From an uncultured Pseudomonas sp. (GTDB lineage Bacteria; Pseudomonadota; Gammaproteobacteria; Pseudomonadales; Pseudomonadaceae): a stretch of 64,000 bases of DNA. Under the pieces are notes generated by a model. It was given only the letters and a program-made list of their open reading frames with translations, had not been told where the DNA came from and searched no databases. The DNA lies in contig CALUCI010000004.1 in the NCBI GenBank assembly GCA_943914515.1, positions 7,464 through 71,463 on the forward strand. The letters run 5' to 3'. The position numbers were made by a program, and so were the translations under genes. Below are positions 46,033-54,574 of this stretch, in pieces. How positions within the stretch are numbered: position 1 is the stretch's first letter; every line of letters starts with the position of its first letter.

Positions 46033-46978
46033 TCAAACGCTCCACGGTATGCGCCCACACTTCATCCACAGGCGCCTCGAGCTTGAGCTCGCCACCATCG
46101 GGCAGCGGCACCGTCAGGGCATAGGCGTGCAGAAACAGGCGCTTGCCGCCCAGATCGCGGATCTCTCGAGTGAAGTCCTCATCACCGTACTTGCTGTCAC
46201 CGGCGATGCAATGCCCGGCGTGCAGGGCATGCACGCGAATCTGATGGGTACGGCCGGTAATCGGGCGGGCTTCGACCATGGTGGCGAAGTCACCGAAGCG
46301 GCGCAGTACGCGGAAGATCGTCAGCGCCTCTTTGCCTTCGTCATTGACTTCGACCATGCGCTCGCCGGAGCGCAGGTTGCTTTTGAGCAACGGCGCATTG
46401 ACCTGTTTCTTGCTGGTCGCCCAGTGCCCACGCACCAGCGCCATGTAGCGCTTGTCGACGCCATCACCGCGCAACGCCGTGTGCAGGTGGCGCAGCATGC
46501 TGCGTTTCTTGGCGATCATCAGCAGGCCCGAGGTATCGCGGTCGAGGCGATGGACCAGTTCCAGTTCCTTGGCGTCCGGGCGCAGTTGCCGAAAGGCCTC
46601 GATCACACCAAAGCTCAGGCCGCTGCCACCGTGGACAGCGATGCCGGCCGGCTTGTTGAGCACGATCAGCGCCTTGTCTTCGTAGACGATGGCGGCTTCG
46701 AGGCGCTGCAACATGCCCTGGGCCACAGGGACCGGCTCGTCGCGCTCAGGCAGACGAACGGGCGGTACGCGAACGATGTCGCCGGCCTGCAGTTTGTACT
46801 CAGGTTTGATACGCCCCTTGTTAACCCGCACTTCACCTTTACGCAAAATGCGATAAATCAAGGTCTTGGGAACACCCTTGAGTACGTTTACAAGGAAATT
46901 ATCGATGCGCTGGCCGGCAAGTTCCGGCGCGACTTCAATCAGTTGAACACCGGAAGTCGGAGGGGTAGTAGTCGTCAT
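46022..46978 (-). CDS. rluC: 23S rRNA pseudouridine synthase RluC
   Basis: RluC modifies uridines 955, 2504 and 2580 of E. coli 23S rRNA. The 318-residue protein has an N-terminal S4 domain (QRIDNFLVNVLKGVPKTLIYRILRKGEVRVNKGRI) and the catalytic motif ELVHRLDRDTSGLLMIAK with the active-site Asp. The ATG at 46978 (MTTTTPPTSG) is preferred; the frame reaches to 47050 but that part lies across the divergent promoter. rluC next to rne is the usual gammaproteobacterial order. Confidence 0.95.
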   Translation of the reverse strand: MTTTTPPTSGVQLIEVAPELAGQRIDNFLVNVLKGVPKTLIYRILRKGEVRVNKGRIKPEYKLQAGDIVRVPPVRLPERDEPVPVAQGMLQRLEAAIVYEDKALIVLNKPAGIAVHGGSGLSFGVIEAFRQLRPDAKELELVHRLDRDTSGLLMIAKKRSMLRHLHTALRGDGVDKRYMALVRGHWATSKKQVNAPLLKSNLRSGERMVEVNDEGKEALTIFRVLRRFGDFATMVEARPITGRTHQIRVHALHAGHCIAGDSKYGDEDFTREIRDLGGKRLFLHAYALTVPLPDGGELKLEAPVDEVWAHTVERLSAA

Positions 46979-47006
46979 TGGCGGATCATAACAATTTTTT
47001 ATGGAT

Positions 47007-47035
47007 TTGAAGCACTTAATGATTGCTGCTATAGT
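47007..47035 (+). promoter_or_regulatory. Sigma-70 promoter of rne
   Basis: TTGAAG (47007-47012) and TATAGT (47030-47035) are separated by 17 nt, each element matching 4-5 of 6 of the consensus. A start near 47042 gives a leader of about 675 nt before the rne ATG. Confidence 0.7.
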
Positions 47036-47685
47036 CGCGAACGCCGCCAAAAGCGGCTGGCCAGCGGACCAATGGCTTCAAGCCGGCCCTGACCTACGCA
47101 ATTCTCCAGGACGCGAGGCCGTCCGACGGGGCTTTCGCCAGTTTACAGAAATGCCTGAAATCGCCACCAGCGCTGATGAGAGAAGACCGATAAAAAACAA
47201 AAAGAGCGGTATTTGTCCCTCCTACACTGTTTTTTTTCGATGCCACTCTTTCAGTTCAAATGCGTTCACGCAGTCATGGCGGATACTTCGGAAATACCAG
47301 CCTTAGCCATAAAAATGCGCGGGCTCACGAACAGAGCCGGCGATAAATGCAACCCGTTGCGGATTCAGCGCGCGGCAGCACCCGATTATCAGGGATACGT
47401 GTAGGGTGGAGATGCACAACCGTCGGACCGTGTAGTACCGCGTCCCTCCCATGGGCCCCTGGCCCTGCGAACGGACCCGGTCTTGATCGAGATGCCCCAG
47501 GGTGTCCATGGCCGAAGGCTGATTCCTCCTCCTGACTGAGTGCATGACACCACAGCAAGCAGGACGCGTCGTCGCGACTTCGGTAGCACTGGATATCAGT
47601 CGACCGATAGCCGCTGGACACGGGATGGCTCGCCACCCCTGACGCACCTGACACCGACCATGATAAGTCGTGTGTGCCGAACGCC

Positions 47686-47705
47686 GTTTCCGGCAGCCCG
47701 GAAAC
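47686..47705 (+). promoter_or_regulatory. Hairpin immediately upstream of the rne start codon
   Basis: A perfect 8-bp stem GTTTCCGG/CCGGAAAC with a 4-nt loop ends 12 nt before the rne ATG. There is no good AGGAG ribosome-binding site between it and the ATG. It could control ribosome access or be an RNase E target, as hairpins in the E. coli rne leader are; this is inference. Confidence 0.55.
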
Positions 47706-47717
47706 CGACGGTATTAC

Positions 47718-50700
47718 ATGAAAAGAATGCTGATTAACGCGACTCAACCCGAAGAGTTGCGTGTTGCTCTGGTAGACGGCCAACGCCTCTACGACCTGGA
47801 CATCGAGTCCGGAGCCCGCGAGCAGAAGAAGGCCAACATCTACAAAGGCCGGATTACCCGCATCGAACCCAGCCTCGAAGCCGCTTTCGTCGACTTCGGT
47901 TCTGAGCGCCATGGCTTCCTGCCACTCAAGGAAATTTCCCGCGAATACTTCAAGAAAGCCCCTGAAGGCCGGGTAAACATCAAGGAAGTATTGAGCGAAG
48001 GCCAGGAAGTCATCGTCCAGGTCGAGAAAGAAGAACGTGGCAACAAGGGCGCCGCCCTGACCACCTTCATCAGCCTCGCCGGTCGTTACCTCGTGCTGAT
48101 GCCGAACAACCCACGTGCCGGCGGTATTTCCCGTCGCATCGAAGGTGAAGAGCGCAACGAACTGCGTGAAGCGCTGAACGGCCTGATCGCACCGGCCGAC
48201 ATGGGCCTGATCGTGCGCACTGCCGGCCTTGGCCGCAGCAGCGAAGAAATGCAGTGGGACCTCGACTACCTGCTGCAGCTGTGGACCGCCATCAAGGAAG
48301 CGTCCCTGGACCGCGCCGCGCCATTCCTGATCTACCAGGAAAGCAACGTCATCATCCGCGCCATCCGCGACTACCTGCGCCAGGACATCGGCGAAGTGCT
48401 GATCGACAGCGTTGAAGCCCAGGACGAAGCCCTGACCTTCATCCGCCAGGTGATGCCGCAGTACGCCAGCAAGATCAAGCTGTACGAAGACAGCGTTCCG
48501 CTGTTCAACCGTTTCCAGATCGAAAGCCAGATCGAGACCGCCTTCCAGCGCGTCGTCGAACTGCCTTCCGGCGGCTCCATCGTCATCGATCCGACCGAAG
48601 CCCTGGTGTCCATCGACATCAACTCGGCGCGCGCCACCAAAGGCAGCGATATCGAAGAAACCGCCCTGCAAACCAACCTTGAAGCGGCTGAAGAAATCGC
48701 CCGTCAGTTGCGCCTGCGCGACATCGGCGGCCTGATCGTCATCGACTTCATCGACATGACCCCGGCCAAGAACCAGCGCGCCGTCGAAGAAAAAGTCCGC
48801 GAATGCCTCGAAGCCGACCGCGCCCGCGTTCAGGTCGGTCGCATTTCGCGCTTCGGCCTGCTGGAAATGTCTCGCCAGCGCCTGCGCCCTTCGCTGGGCG
48901 AAAGCAGCGGCATCGTCTGCCCGCGCTGCAGCGGCACCGGCATCATCCGCGACGTCGAGTCGCTGTCGCTGGCCATCCTGCGCCTGATCGAAGAAGAAGC
49001 CCTGAAGGACCGTACCGCCGAGGTCCGCGCCCAGGTGCCGATTCCGGTCGCCGCTTTCCTGCTCAACGAAAAACGCAACTCGATCACCAAGATCGAACTG
49101 CGTACCCGTGCCCGCATCGTCATCCTGCCGAACGATCACCTGGAAACGCCGCACTTCGAAGTCCAGCGTCTGCGCGACGACAATCCGGAAGCCCTGACCG
49201 GCCAATCCAGCTACGAAATCGCCGCCACCGAAGTCGAAGAAGCCCAGCCGGCTGCAGCCACCCGCACCCTGGTTCGCCAGGAAGCTGCGGTCAAGACCGC
49301 ACCTGCTCGCGCCAACGCCCCGGTTCCGGCCACCGTCGAGCAACCTGCCGCACCGGTCCACGTCGCCCCGGAACCAAGCCTGTTCAAAGGCCTGGTGAAG
49401 TCGCTGGTGAGCCTGTTCGCCGGCAACAAGGAAGAACCTGCCAGCACCCCGGTTGCCGCTGAAAAGCCGGCCTCTGCCGAGCGCTCGCAGCGCAACGAAG
49501 AACGTCGCAACGGTCGCCAGCAGAGCCGTAACCGCAACGGCCGCCGTGATGAAGAACGCAAGCCTCGCGAAGAACGCGCCGAACGCGCACCGCGCGAAGA
49601 GCGCCAGCCACGCGAGGAAGTCCAGAACCGCGAAGAGCGCGCACCTCGCCCTCCACGTGAAGAGCGCCAGCCGCGCCCACCGCGTGAAGAGCGTCGCCCA
49701 CGTGAAGAGCGTCCGGTCCGCGAACTGCGCGAACCTCTCGACGCCGCTCCGGCCGTGCGTGAAGAACGCCCTGAACGTGCGCCACGTGAAGAGCGTGCAC
49801 CGCGCGAAGAACGCGCCCCACGTGAAGAACGCGCACCGCGCGAAGAACGTGCTCCACGTGAAGAGCGCGCACCTCGCGAGGAACGTGCACCTCGTGAAGA
49901 ACGTGCACCTCGTGAGGAACGCGCCCCACGCGAAGAACGTGCTCCGCGCGAAGAGCGCCAGCCACGCCCACCACGCGAAGAGCGTCAACTGCGCCCTGCC
50001 GTCGAGTCGACCGAGGAAGTTGTAGAAGAGCAACTGCCAAGCGAAGAGCTGCTGCAGGACGACAATCAGGAAGGCGCCGAAGGCGAACGCCCACGTCGTC
50101 GCTCCCGCGGCCAGCGTCGTCGCAGCAACCGTCGTGAGCGTCAACGCGATGCCAATGGCAACGTGGTTGAAGGCAGCGAGGACGACAACGAAGAAGGCAA
50201 CGAGCCGACGGGCGCCGAACTGGCAGCCGGCCTGGCCGTAACCGCCGCAGTGGCGACCAGCAACATCAGCGCCAATGCCGAAGCCGAAGCCAACGCCCAG
50301 GCCGAGCGCGCAACTGCCGCCGTCGAAGAGGCTGTACAGCCAGTCGAAGCCGCACCGGCGCAAGCCGAAGTTGCTGAAGCTGCTCAGGTTGTTGAAGCCG
50401 TTGAAGTCGTAGCGGCTGTCGAGCCTGCTGTCGAGGTCGCCGAGACTTCCATCGCGCCGGTTGTCGAGCAGCCCGCCATTGTCGTCGAGACCGTGGAACC
50501 TGTTGCCGCCCCGGTCGTCGAGGTCGTACCGCAGCCCGTCGAGCAGCCAGCGGAGGCGCAAGCCCCTGTTGAGCAGGAGCCTGTCGTAGCCGCCCAGCCT
50601 GAACCTCAGGAACCTGCACCGGCAGTCCAGCCTGTTGTCGAGCAACCGGCTCCGGTCGAAGCGCCAGCGGCACCTGTGGTCGTGGAAGCGCCTGCAGCCG

Positions 50701-50948
50701 AGCCAGTGGCTGTCGAAGCACCGGCAGTGACGCCTTCGAACGGTCGTGCACCTAATGACCCACGCGAAGTACGTCGCCGCAAGCGTGAGGCTGAGGCAGC
50801 CGCTGCTGCCGCCGCAGCAGCGCCTGCGGTAGTGGAGCAGGCTTCCGAAGCCGCAGCCGAGCCGCAAACTGCGCCCGAAGCGGTCGAACGCGTAGAACCT
50901 GCCGCTAAAGACCTGGAAACCACTGAAGAACAGAAACCACTGTTCTGA
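47718..50948 (+). CDS. rne: Ribonuclease E
   Basis: RNase E starts most mRNA decay and processes rRNA and tRNA. The 1076-residue protein has an S1 domain (about 37-120), the 5'-sensor and DNase I-like catalytic regions with D300 and D343 (equivalent to E. coli D303 and D346), and the Zn-link CPRC at 401-404. The C-terminal half (from about 520) is disordered: a long Arg/Glu-rich RNA-binding segment with ten tandem APREER units, then Ala/Val/Pro/Glu-rich sequence that should hold degradosome partner sites. The start MKRMLINATQPEELRVALVDG is the conserved one; a longer frame to 47670 is rejected. Confidence 0.97.
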   Translation: MKRMLINATQPEELRVALVDGQRLYDLDIESGAREQKKANIYKGRITRIEPSLEAAFVDFGSERHGFLPLKEISREYFKKAPEGRVNIKEVLSEGQEVIVQVEKEERGNKGAALTTFISLAGRYLVLMPNNPRAGGISRRIEGEERNELREALNGLIAPADMGLIVRTAGLGRSSEEMQWDLDYLLQLWTAIKEASLDRAAPFLIYQESNVIIRAIRDYLRQDIGEVLIDSVEAQDEALTFIRQVMPQYASKIKLYEDSVPLFNRFQIESQIETAFQRVVELPSGGSIVIDPTEALVSIDINSARATKGSDIEETALQTNLEAAEEIARQLRLRDIGGLIVIDFIDMTPAKNQRAVEEKVRECLEADRARVQVGRISRFGLLEMSRQRLRPSLGESSGIVCPRCSGTGIIRDVESLSLAILRLIEEEALKDRTAEVRAQVPIPVAAFLLNEKRNSITKIELRTRARIVILPNDHLETPHFEVQRLRDDNPEALTGQSSYEIAATEVEEAQPAAATRTLVRQEAAVKTAPARANAPVPATVEQPAAPVHVAPEPSLFKGLVKSLVSLFAGNKEEPASTPVAAEKPASAERSQRNEERRNGRQQSRNRNGRRDEERKPREERAERAPREERQPREEVQNREERAPRPPREERQPRPPREERRPREERPVRELREPLDAAPAVREERPERAPREERAPREERAPREERAPREERAPREERAPREERAPREERAPREERAPREERAPREERQPRPPREERQLRPAVESTEEVVEEQLPSEELLQDDNQEGAEGERPRRRSRGQRRRSNRRERQRDANGNVVEGSEDDNEEGNEPTGAELAAGLAVTAAVATSNISANAEAEANAQAERATAAVEEAVQPVEAAPAQAEVAEAAQVVEAVEVVAAVEPAVEVAETSIAPVVEQPAIVVETVEPVAAPVVEVVPQPVEQPAEAQAPVEQEPVVAAQPEPQEPAPAVQPVVEQPAPVEAPAAPVVVEAPAAEPVAVEAPAVTPSNGRAPNDPREVRRRKREAEAAAAAAAAAPAVVEQASEAAAEPQTAPEAVERVEPAAKDLETTEEQKPLF
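49779..49958 (+). repeat. Ten tandem 18-bp units in rne (APREER)
   Basis: Ten in-frame copies of an 18-bp unit code for APREER (residues 688-747). Third codon positions vary between copies, so the protein repeat is conserved more than the DNA. Partial copies (REERQPRPP, REERAPRPP) flank it. Copy number probably varies between strains. Confidence 0.92.
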
Positions 50949-50961
50949 TGATTCCAGGCTG

Positions 50962-51000
50962 AAAAAAAGCCCCGCCAGTGAAAACTGGCGGGGCTTTTTC
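50962..51000 (+). terminator. Bidirectional terminator between rne and murB
   Basis: The stem AGCCCCGCCAGT/ACTGGCGGGGCT with a 4-5-nt loop is flanked by seven A on one side and five T on the other. It lies just after the rne stop and also 46 bp after the convergent murB stop, so it can serve both. Confidence 0.92.
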
Positions 51001-51045
51001 AATTCTGGCGAAAGCGCCGGAGTAACGGCTCCACGCAACCGGACA

Positions 51046-52065
51046 TCAGTACAGATTCGGCTCCATTTCGAGCTCGACGCCAAAGCGCTTGAACACATCG
51101 GCCTGGATTTTCAGAGCCAGCTCATGCAACTGCGTTCCGCTTGCCTGGCCGTGATTGACCAGCACCAGCGCCTGCAGTTGATGCACGCCGGCGTCACCAT
51201 CACGATAGCCCTTCCAGCCCGCCTTCTCGATCAACCACCCCGCCGCAAGCTTCACCTGGCCATCGGCCTGTGGATAAGCCACGACATTCGGCTGTTCCAG
51301 GCGAATCCGCGCAGCCAGTTCGGCACTGACCAGAGGGTTCTTGAAGAAGCTGCCGGCATTGCCGAGAACGGCCGGGTCGGGCAGTTTCTCCCGGCGAATG
51401 CTGCAGATCGCCTCGCTGACCTGTTGCGCACCGGGCTGGTCGACACCGTGTTCAGTCAGACGTTGGCGCACCGGGCCGTAGTCCAAATGCAGCGGCGCAT
51501 TACGGGCCAGGGCGAAGCGCACCCGCAGAATGACCCAACGGCCCGGATTGCGCTTGAAGCAGCTGTCGCGATAGCCAAACGCACAGTCCGCCAGGGTGAA
51601 ATCGCGCAGTTCACCGGTCTGGCGATCCAGCGCGGTAAGACCGAGGAAAACATCCTTGATCTCGACGCCATAGGCACCGATATTCTGCATCGGCGCCGCG
51701 CCAACGGTACCGGGAATCAGGCTGAGATTCTCCAGACCGACCAAGCCCTGCGCCAGCGTCCACAGCACGAACGGATGCCAGGGCTCGCCGGCCTCCGCCT
51801 CGACCACTACGTGCTGGCCGTCGTCAGACAGCAGGCGGATCCCCGAACTGCCCATGCGGATCACCAGTGCGCCGACATCCTGGGTGAGCAGCAGATTGCT
51901 GCCGCCACCAATCACCAGTACCGGCAGCTCATGCTCGCCGGCATACGCGAGCAATTGGCGGACATCCTCGTCGCTGCGGGCCTCGGCGAAGAAACGCGCG
52001 TTTACCTCGACCCCGAAGCTGTTGAAGGGCTTGAGGGAAACCTGCGATTGCACGACGGCACTCAT
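51046..52065 (-). CDS. murB: UDP-N-acetylenolpyruvoylglucosamine reductase MurB
   Basis: MurB is the FAD enzyme that makes UDP-MurNAc for peptidoglycan. The 339-residue protein has the FAD-binding motif VLVIGGGSNLLL, the substrate region IPGTVGAAPMQNIGAYGVE and the catalytic Ser region AVLGNAGSFFKNP, with the C-terminal Glu region typical of the type I enzymes. Its ATG overlaps the stop of the 28-codon ORF as ATGA. It ends the lpxK-kdsB operon. Confidence 0.97.
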   Translation of the reverse strand: MSAVVQSQVSLKPFNSFGVEVNARFFAEARSDEDVRQLLAYAGEHELPVLVIGGGSNLLLTQDVGALVIRMGSSGIRLLSDDGQHVVVEAEAGEPWHPFVLWTLAQGLVGLENLSLIPGTVGAAPMQNIGAYGVEIKDVFLGLTALDRQTGELRDFTLADCAFGYRDSCFKRNPGRWVILRVRFALARNAPLHLDYGPVRQRLTEHGVDQPGAQQVSEAICSIRREKLPDPAVLGNAGSFFKNPLVSAELAARIRLEQPNVVAYPQADGQVKLAAGWLIEKAGWKGYRDGDAGVHQLQALVLVNHGQASGTQLHELALKIQADVFKRFGVELEMEPNLY

Positions 52066-52148
52066 GGACGAACCTTCATTTCAGCGACATCAGCAGCAGA
52101 GAACTGGAGCATTACCGCGCCTGCGGCGAGTGACCGGCAAACACGCAT
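52062..52148 (-). pseudogene. 28-codon coupled ORF at the usual place of the LMW tyrosine phosphatase gene
   Basis: In Pseudomonas a low-molecular-weight protein tyrosine phosphatase gene normally lies between kdsB and murB. Here an ATG overlaps the kdsB stop (TGATG) and a 28-codon frame (MRVCRSLAAGAVMLQFSAAD...) runs to a TGA overlapping the murB ATG (ATGA). MRV and CRS occur in the LMW-PTP N-terminus (MRVLFVCLGNICRSP), so this could be an in-frame deletion remnant that preserves coupling. It could also be a chance leader peptide. No phosphatase could be made from it. Confidence 0.55.
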
Positions 52149-52912
52149 CAGGCCTCCAGCAAGCGCCGCACGCGCTCCAGGTCTTCAGGGGTATCGACGC
52201 CAACAGGAGGCGCTTGCAGGGCATCGGCGACATGGATGCGTACGCCATGCCAAAGCGCGCGCAATTGCTCCAGAGCCTCGGTTTTCTCCAGCCAGCACGG
52301 CCCCCAGCCAACGAAGTCCTGGAGAAAGCCGGCGCGATAGGCGTACATGCCGATATGGCGGCGGTAAGGCACGCCCTCCGGCAAACGCTCACGGCTTTGC
52401 GCCAACGCGTCACGAGCCCACGGCAATGGCGCACGGCTGAAGGTCAGGGCCAGCCCGTTGCTGTCGGCGACGACCTTGACCACGTTGGGATTGAACAGGG
52501 ATTCGACGTCTTCGAGCGGCTCGCCAAGGGTGGCGATGCCTGCCTCGGGGTGAGCCGCCAGGTTGGCCGCCACCTGATCGATGATCGACGGCGGGATCAA
52601 CGGCTCGTCACCTTGCACGTTTACCACGATGGCATCGGCGGGCAACCCCAGCGCGCTGGCCACTTCGGCCAGGCGGTCGGTGCCGGACTCATGATCGTCG
52701 CGGGTAAGCAGAACTTCGGCACCAAAGGCGCGGCAGGCGTCGACGATACCGGGGTCGTCAGTGGCAATGACCACCCGGCTGGCGCTGCTCTTGCGCGCCT
52801 GTTCCCACACATGCTGGACCATCGGCTTGCCGGCGATCGGCAACAGCGGCTTGCCAGGCAGACGCGTCGAGCGCAGCCGGGCGGGGATCACGACAGTGAA
52901 CGCGACACTCAT
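52148..52912 (-). CDS. kdsB: CMP-Kdo synthetase KdsB
   Basis: KdsB activates Kdo as CMP-Kdo for lipid A core synthesis. The 254-residue protein has the signature FTVVIPARLRSTRLPGKPL and VVNVQGDEPLIPP, and ends in the expected IDTPEDLERVR-like region (VDTPEDLERVRRLLEA). Its ATG overlaps the ycaR stop by 4 bp (ATGA). Confidence 0.97.
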   Translation of the reverse strand: MSVAFTVVIPARLRSTRLPGKPLLPIAGKPMVQHVWEQARKSSASRVVIATDDPGIVDACRAFGAEVLLTRDDHESGTDRLAEVASALGLPADAIVVNVQGDEPLIPPSIIDQVAANLAAHPEAGIATLGEPLEDVESLFNPNVVKVVADSNGLALTFSRAPLPWARDALAQSRERLPEGVPYRRHIGMYAYRAGFLQDFVGWGPCWLEKTEALEQLRALWHGVRIHVADALQAPPVGVDTPEDLERVRRLLEA

Positions 52913-53094
52913 TTGTCCAGGCGCTCGTCGTCAGTCAGGGTGCGGGCTTCGCTTTCCAGCATCACCGGGATGCCATCGCGAACCGGGTAGGCCAGGCCGG
53001 CACCCTTGCTGATCAGCTCGGTCTTGTCGGCGCTGAGCTTGAGCGGGCCTTTGGTAATCGGGCAAGCGAGGATGTCGAGCAGTTTGGTATCCAT
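52909..53094 (-). CDS. Trm112/YcaR family small protein
   Basis: A 61-residue protein (MDTKLLDILACPITKGPL...YPVRDGIPVMLESEAR) of the YcaR/Trm112 family, typical between lpxK and kdsB in gammaproteobacteria. The function is not firmly known. Only one cysteine of the usual zinc-type pattern is present, as in other YcaR proteins. The frame reaches 53121, but the ATG at 53094 is the conserved start. Confidence 0.92.
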   Translation of the reverse strand: MDTKLLDILACPITKGPLKLSADKTELISKGAGLAYPVRDGIPVMLESEARTLTDDERLDK

Positions 53095-53132
53095 GGAAAG
53101 TCCTCTGGCCTGTGGCCGCATACAGAAAAGAA

Positions 53133-54143
53133 TCAGGGCTGCCGACGGTTCGGCAGCAAGCGCGCCAGTTGCTCATCGAGCCAGCGCACGAAGGCCGGCG
53201 ATGGCTGCGCGTCGACGGCAAGATACCACCAGTCCGGCGCAGCGAAACTGCGGCATTTCACAGCATCCTTCTCGGTCATCACCAGCGGCAGCGGCGGGCT
53301 GAAACTCAGCGCCTCGGGGCTGAACTCGGCATGATCGGCGAAAGGATGCGCAACGGGCTGCCAGTTTAGTCCTTGAAGGGTATTGAAGAAACGCTGGGGA
53401 TTGCCGATGCCGGCCACTGCGTGCAGCGCCTGGCCGGCGGGGAAATGGTCCAGCGGACGGCGTTCGCCGCTGTGGAGATTGACCAGCGCAGTGGGCTGCA
53501 GGGTAAACGCGAAGCCATCGTCGCGATCCGCCGCAGCACCGTTGTAGAGCAGTGCGTCGACGTCTTGCAGGCGCTCAACCGGCTCACGCAACGGGCCGGC
53601 CGGCAAGCAGCGGCGATTGCCCAGACCGCGGGCGGCATCGATCAGCACCAGTTCCAGATCGCGGGCGAGACGGTAATGCTGCATCCCGTCGTCACACAGG
53701 ATCAGGTCCAGCGGCTCGGCGTCGAGCAGCGCCCGAACGGCCTGCGAACGATCCGGGTCGATCATCAACGGCACACCGCTGCGCTGGACGATCAACAGCG
53801 GCTCATCACCGGCCTCGCTGGCAGCCTGGTCGGCCCGTACCCGCCATGGCAGTTGTGGCGGCTTGGCCCCATAGCCACGGCTGACCACGCCAACGCGTAT
53901 CCCGCGCTGGCGACAATGTTCGATCAGAAAGAGAATCAGCGGGGTCTTGCCGGTACCGCCTACGGTGATGTTGCCCACCACCAGCACCGGCACTGGCGCG
54001 CGATAGATATCACCCTGCCCGGCCAGGAAGCGCTGGCGCTTGCCGCGCACGACCCTGCGGTACAGGGACTCCAGCGGCGAAAGCAGCGCGAGCAGCGGGT
54101 GACCGTTGTACCAGGCGTGCAGCAAGCGGTCGGCAAGAGCCAT
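53133..54143 (-). CDS. lpxK: Tetraacyldisaccharide 4'-kinase LpxK
   Basis: LpxK phosphorylates the lipid A disaccharide at the 4' position. The 336-residue protein has an N-terminal membrane-associating helix (LLALLSPLESLYRRVVRGKR) and the P-loop VGNITVGGTGKTP, plus the DDGMQHYRLARD motif. Its ATG shares one base with the exbD stop (TGATG). Confidence 0.96.
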   Translation of the reverse strand: MALADRLLHAWYNGHPLLALLSPLESLYRRVVRGKRQRFLAGQGDIYRAPVPVLVVGNITVGGTGKTPLILFLIEHCRQRGIRVGVVSRGYGAKPPQLPWRVRADQAASEAGDEPLLIVQRSGVPLMIDPDRSQAVRALLDAEPLDLILCDDGMQHYRLARDLELVLIDAARGLGNRRCLPAGPLREPVERLQDVDALLYNGAAADRDDGFAFTLQPTALVNLHSGERRPLDHFPAGQALHAVAGIGNPQRFFNTLQGLNWQPVAHPFADHAEFSPEALSFSPPLPLVMTEKDAVKCRSFAAPDWWYLAVDAQPSPAFVRWLDEQLARLLPNRRQP

Positions 54144-54574
54144 CAGGGCGTCCCCGGCGCGGCCTCGACCGTGGTCATGCGCAAATGGCTGAAACCGAGC
54201 TTGCCGGCCGCGTCCATTGCTGTCACCACGGACTGGTGCGGAGTCTTGCCGTCGGCGCTGATCGCCAACGGCAGCTTGGTATCACCACCGGATTCCTTCT
54301 GCAGCGCCTCGGTCAGGGTCGCCAGGTCGCTCTTGGGCAGCAGGTGATTGTTCACCGAGTAGACGCCTTCGGCGCTGATGGTGATTTCCACCAGTTTCTG
54401 CTCGGATTCCGGCATCGGCGCACCGCTGGCGGCTTCCGGCAACTCGACGCGCAACTGGGTTTCGCGGGTGAAGGTGGTGGTGACGACGAAGAACAGCAAC
54501 AGGATGAAGACCACATCGATCAACGAAGCCAGGTTGATATCAACGTTCTCGCGTTGCTTGCGCCGGAATTTCAC
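54143..54574 (-). CDS. exbD: ExbD/TolR family biopolymer transport protein
   Basis: The 143-residue protein has one N-terminal membrane segment with the conserved Asp (INLASLIDVVFILLLFFVVTTTF) and a periplasmic C-terminal domain. It is the partner of ExbB in a proton-driven energiser. In this context (lpxK operon) its energised partner is unknown; TonB is not adjacent. The start is GTG, overlapping the exbB stop as GTGA. Confidence 0.93.
   Translation of the reverse strand: MKFRRKQRENVDINLASLIDVVFILLLFFVVTTTFTRETQLRVELPEAASGAPMPESEQKLVEITISAEGVYSVNNHLLPKSDLATLTEALQKESGGDTKLPLAISADGKTPHQSVVTAMDAAGKLGFSHLRMTTVEAAPGTP

Larger units (their letters stand above)
46979..47717 (+). other. rluC-rne intergenic region and long rne 5' leader
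   Basis: This 739-bp gap has no convincing gene. It begins with divergent promoters and continues as a leader of about 675 nt for rne. In E. coli the rne leader is about 360 nt and lets RNase E control its own mRNA; a similar role is inferred. Features seen are A/T-rich tracts near 47185-47235 (including a run of eight T), a C/T- and G-rich part near 47400-47470, and an 8-bp hairpin just before the start codon. Several short frames cross it but lack coding character. Confidence 0.7.

Noticed and set aside
47303..47647. Short frames in the rne leader
   Set aside because: They have poor composition, lack good ribosome-binding sites and cross the predicted leader RNA.
47325..51098. A 1257-codon open frame on the minus strand opposite rne
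   Set aside because: It is a reading-frame shadow of the high-GC, repeat-rich rne gene: its low-complexity Ala/Phe/Arg/Cys-rich runs mirror the Glu/Arg/Pro repeats of RNase E, it has no recognisable domain, and rne is unmistakable on the other strand.
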